Shown here: positions 6,048-7,954 of the stretch, piece after piece | How the letters are laid out: each line of letters starts with the position of its first letter | Position numbering within the stretch: position 1 is the first letter of the stretch | Assembly (NCBI GenBank): GCA_022785155.1 | Contig: JALFRH010000003.1 | Coordinates: 1-7,954 of the forward strand | DNA from: Spirochaetales bacterium | Lineage (GTDB): Bacteria; Spirochaetota; Spirochaetia; Sphaerochaetales; Sphaerochaetaceae | Direction of reading: 5' to 3' | Length of the DNA stretch: 7,954 nt | Position numbers and translations under genes: made by a program | Notes under the pieces: model-generated | The model's database searches: none | The model's input: only the letters and a program-made list of their open reading frames with translations | Told to the model about the DNA's origin: nothing

Positions 6048-7954
6048 ATGGCATCTTATAATCTCAACGAAGTATTAAAGAAAAAGAAGAAAAGTGAAAC
6101 AAATGCAAATGGAGAAGTAAAACTTGACGATGTTTCAAGAGTAAAAGTTCTGTCTCCTTCAATGCAGGTCTTTAAGAGATTTATCAGAAACAGACTTGCT
6201 GTTTTTGGTTCAGTAGTCATTATTGTTCTCTTTGTGTTCTGTTTTCTTGGACCTCTTTTATATCCTTACGGACAGAAGCAGACATTCTATAAGTATGACT
6301 CCATCAATGTTAAGTTTGGTGTTGCAACAGAGAATACTTCTTACACCGGTTATGTAGTTGATCCATCTATTACTGTAGATGTCAACGCCAACAGTTACAT
6401 GACTACTTATATCAAGGAGCTTCTTGCTAGCGGAAAGACAAGAACTAATAAACTTGCCGATGATGGAAACTTCTATCAGGTAGATATTCTTGGTGACAAC
6501 GTGGTGGCTATGAGCCAAAGAGGGGATGTTAAGGCAGTTGCATCCTTCGGTTCTTCTGTGGTTGAAGTAGCTACTTACGATGCAGTCACAAGAAGTGTCA
6601 AATATAAAGGAGAAGAATTAGGAAGCGACTTTGAGAAGAAGGTAGCTTCTCTTAAAGGTAACAGTGGTAAGTTTACCCTCGATGGCGTAGAGTACTCGTA
6701 TAGACGTGGAACTGGTAAGAACTACATCATCTCCGCTTCAAAGGAAGGGTTTATCTACTCAGGTGCTCCTCTTTCAAGTGACTTTGAAGACAAAGCTGAA
6801 AAAGCAGAGCCAGGCGATGTGTTCTCTTCTGATGGAATAGAATATGTAGTCGTCGTCAACGGTGACACAAAGACTGCCTATAGAGTAGGAGAGGCTAGAA
6901 TCGCAAAAGTCTTCACCTCTTATGTAATCGACCTTTATGACAACTCTGTAAAAGTAACAGACGAGTTCAGAAATAATGCACTTCTCTCCGCTTATACGAC
7001 AGGAAAGTTTACAGCTGAAGGCAAGAACTATACTCTCGTTGATCATGATGATGTTTTGACAATCTATGATGAAATCGGAAAAGAGTATGGTGAGTTCTCA
7101 AACTTCATCATAAGAAGATCAAATGGTGACGATACTATCGAGTATGAAGCGAAAGTCCATATCAGAGAAGCAATCGAAGATATGCAGGACAAAGGCCTTC
7201 AGACAAGTCAGTTTACAACTAGACTTCCTCAGCAGACAGCTGACGGACAGTATGCATATGATGAAAACGGTACTCTTCTTTATGATGACGAAAGCGAAGT
7301 AAGAGTAAAGCAGACTGATAGAAACTATGAACTCTGGGCAAACCAGGTTACATATGTCATAGACAGATTCGCTGCACCTTCCACGACTCATATCCTAGGC
7401 ACAGATGGCGATGGATTTGATGTATTTGCCCGTGTCATGTATGGCGGAAGAGTCTCTTTGATGGTTGGTTTTGTCGTTGTTTTGATCGAGCTTATTATCG
7501 GTGTCATCATGGGTGGTCTCGCTGGTTACTATGGCGGCTGGGTGGATAATATCATCATGCGTGCAGTCGACGTATTCTATTGTCTTCCTTCAATGCCTAT
7601 CATGATTATTCTCGGTGGTATCATGGATGCCATGAGAATGGATGTATATAGAAGGCTCTTTATCATGATGATTGCCCTCGGAATTATGGGTTGGGCTGGT
7701 GTTGCCAGACTTGTAAGAGGACAGATCCTTTCCTTCAGAGAACAGGAGTTCATGATTGCTGCAGAAGCAACAGGAATCAAGGTAAAGGATAGAATCTTCA
7801 AGCATCTCATTCCAAATGTAATGCCTCAGCTTATTGTCAGTGCGACAATGGGAATCGGTGGAACAATCCTTACCGAGTCCACCCTCTCATTCCTTGGTCT
7901 TGGTGTAAAGCATCCTTTGGCTACTTGGGGTACAATGATCAACAGTGTATCTTC
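6048..7954 (+). CDS. oppC: OppC/DppC-type ABC transporter permease with a very large extracytoplasmic insertion (partial, runs off right edge)
   Basis: The frame from ATG 6048 (AGGAGG at 6034-6039, eight bases upstream) stays open for 635 codons to the window end. A cytoplasmic, Lys-rich N-terminus (KKKKK, 11-15) leads to FKRFIRNRLAVFG (42-54) and TM1 (about 50-72), as in OppC. The first extracytoplasmic loop then runs to residue 447, about 375 residues instead of the usual 60 to 80. The normal core resumes at HILGTDGDGFDVFARVMYGG (448-467; family HPLGTDxLGRDVxSRxxYG, with the Arg of GRD replaced by Phe). Later helices and the EAA loop EFMIAAEATGIKVKDRIFKH (567-586) follow, then ESTLSFLGLGV and the usual PxxTWG-like end (LATWG). 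Some tens of residues are missing at the C-terminus. Pairing with the OppB-type gene 13 bp upstream indicates one operon and a heterodimeric channel. Confidence 0.9.
   Translation, partial: MASYNLNEVLKKKKKSETNANGEVKLDDVSRVKVLSPSMQVFKRFIRNRLAVFGSVVIIVLFVFCFLGPLLYPYGQKQTFYKYDSINVKFGVATENTSYTGYVVDPSITVDVNANSYMTTYIKELLASGKTRTNKLADDGNFYQVDILGDNVVAMSQRGDVKAVASFGSSVVEVATYDAVTRSVKYKGEELGSDFEKKVASLKGNSGKFTLDGVEYSYRRGTGKNYIISASKEGFIYSGAPLSSDFEDKAEKAEPGDVFSSDGIEYVVVVNGDTKTAYRVGEARIAKVFTSYVIDLYDNSVKVTDEFRNNALLSAYTTGKFTAEGKNYTLVDHDDVLTIYDEIGKEYGEFSNFIIRRSNGDDTIEYEAKVHIREAIEDMQDKGLQTSQFTTRLPQQTADGQYAYDENGTLLYDDESEVRVKQTDRNYELWANQVTYVIDRFAAPSTTHILGTDGDGFDVFARVMYGGRVSLMVGFVVVLIELIIGVIMGGLAGYYGGWVDNIIMRAVDVFYCLPSMPIMIILGGIMDAMRMDVYRRLFIMMIALGIMGWAGVARLVRGQILSFREQEFMIAAEATGIKVKDRIFKHLIPNVMPQLIVSATMGIGGTILTESTLSFLGLGVKHPLATWGTMINSVS
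6375..7067 (+). repeat. Four degenerate protein repeats in the loop insertion of the OppC-type permease
   Basis: The translated insertion shows a recurring unit: a short helical part, often (S/T)D(E)F plus charged residues, then a strand with [DE]-G-x-x-Y, a turn rich in G/D/N, and a second strand. Anchors are DDGNFYQVD (D139-Y143), LDGVEYSY (D212-Y216), SDGIEYVV (D262-Y266) and AEGKNYTL (E324-Y328), spaced 73, 50 and 62 residues. The last three each follow LGSDFEKK (191-198), LSSDFEDK (242-249) or VTDEFRNN (303-310). Nucleotide identity between copies is low, so these are old protein repeats. Confidence 0.55.

Noticed and set aside
6258..7810. Several minus-strand ORFs of 70 to 90 codons inside the OppC-type gene
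   Set aside because: All lie opposite a continuous, family-matching plus-strand frame and have no starts with ribosome sites or recognisable products.

Overview
The window looks like part of a bacterial chromosome, most likely from a gut-type spirochaete (Sphaerochaetaceae or Treponemataceae-like). The main reason is the secreted binding protein, whose Sec signal ends in VFA followed by a QGQTE-type mature start and a Thr/Ala/Pro linker, a pattern common in spirochaete solute-binding proteins. The oligopeptide transporter proteins also resemble versions I recall from gut Firmicutes (Lachnospiraceae), so a Firmicute or a transferred operon cannot be excluded. All taxonomy here is inference from memory of families.

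Layout. Positions 1-81 are the last 26 codons of an unrecognised plus-strand gene. A probably bidirectional terminator (243-280) separates it from a convergent minus-strand gene for a PurD-like (GAR synthetase) ATP-grasp protein (299-1570), which keeps the fold landmarks but has lost several signature catalytic residues. A 296-bp non-coding stretch (1571-1866) with the presumed divergent promoters follows. The rest, on the plus strand, is an Opp/Dpp-type ABC importer locus: a small four-helix membrane protein (1867-2430), a family-5 substrate-binding protein (2482-4821), a terminator (4844-4873), a likely second promoter with a perfect palindrome (4940-4999), an OppB-type permease (5045-6034) and an OppC-type permease that runs off the right edge (6048 onward). 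The ATPases expected for such a system would lie further right.

How it works together. The binding protein would capture a peptide-like ligand outside the membrane and deliver it to the OppB/OppC channel. The terminator after the binding-protein gene fits the usual excess of binding protein over permease.

Three things stand out. First, the binding-protein gene has a single in-frame TAA at codon 285, with the remaining 494 codons intact and a Shine-Dalgarno-like sequence plus a TTG codon right behind it. Second, the OppC-type permease carries about 300 extra residues in its first extracytoplasmic loop, apparently made of four degenerate repeats. Third, the PurD-like protein has altered ATP-loop and metal-ligand motifs.
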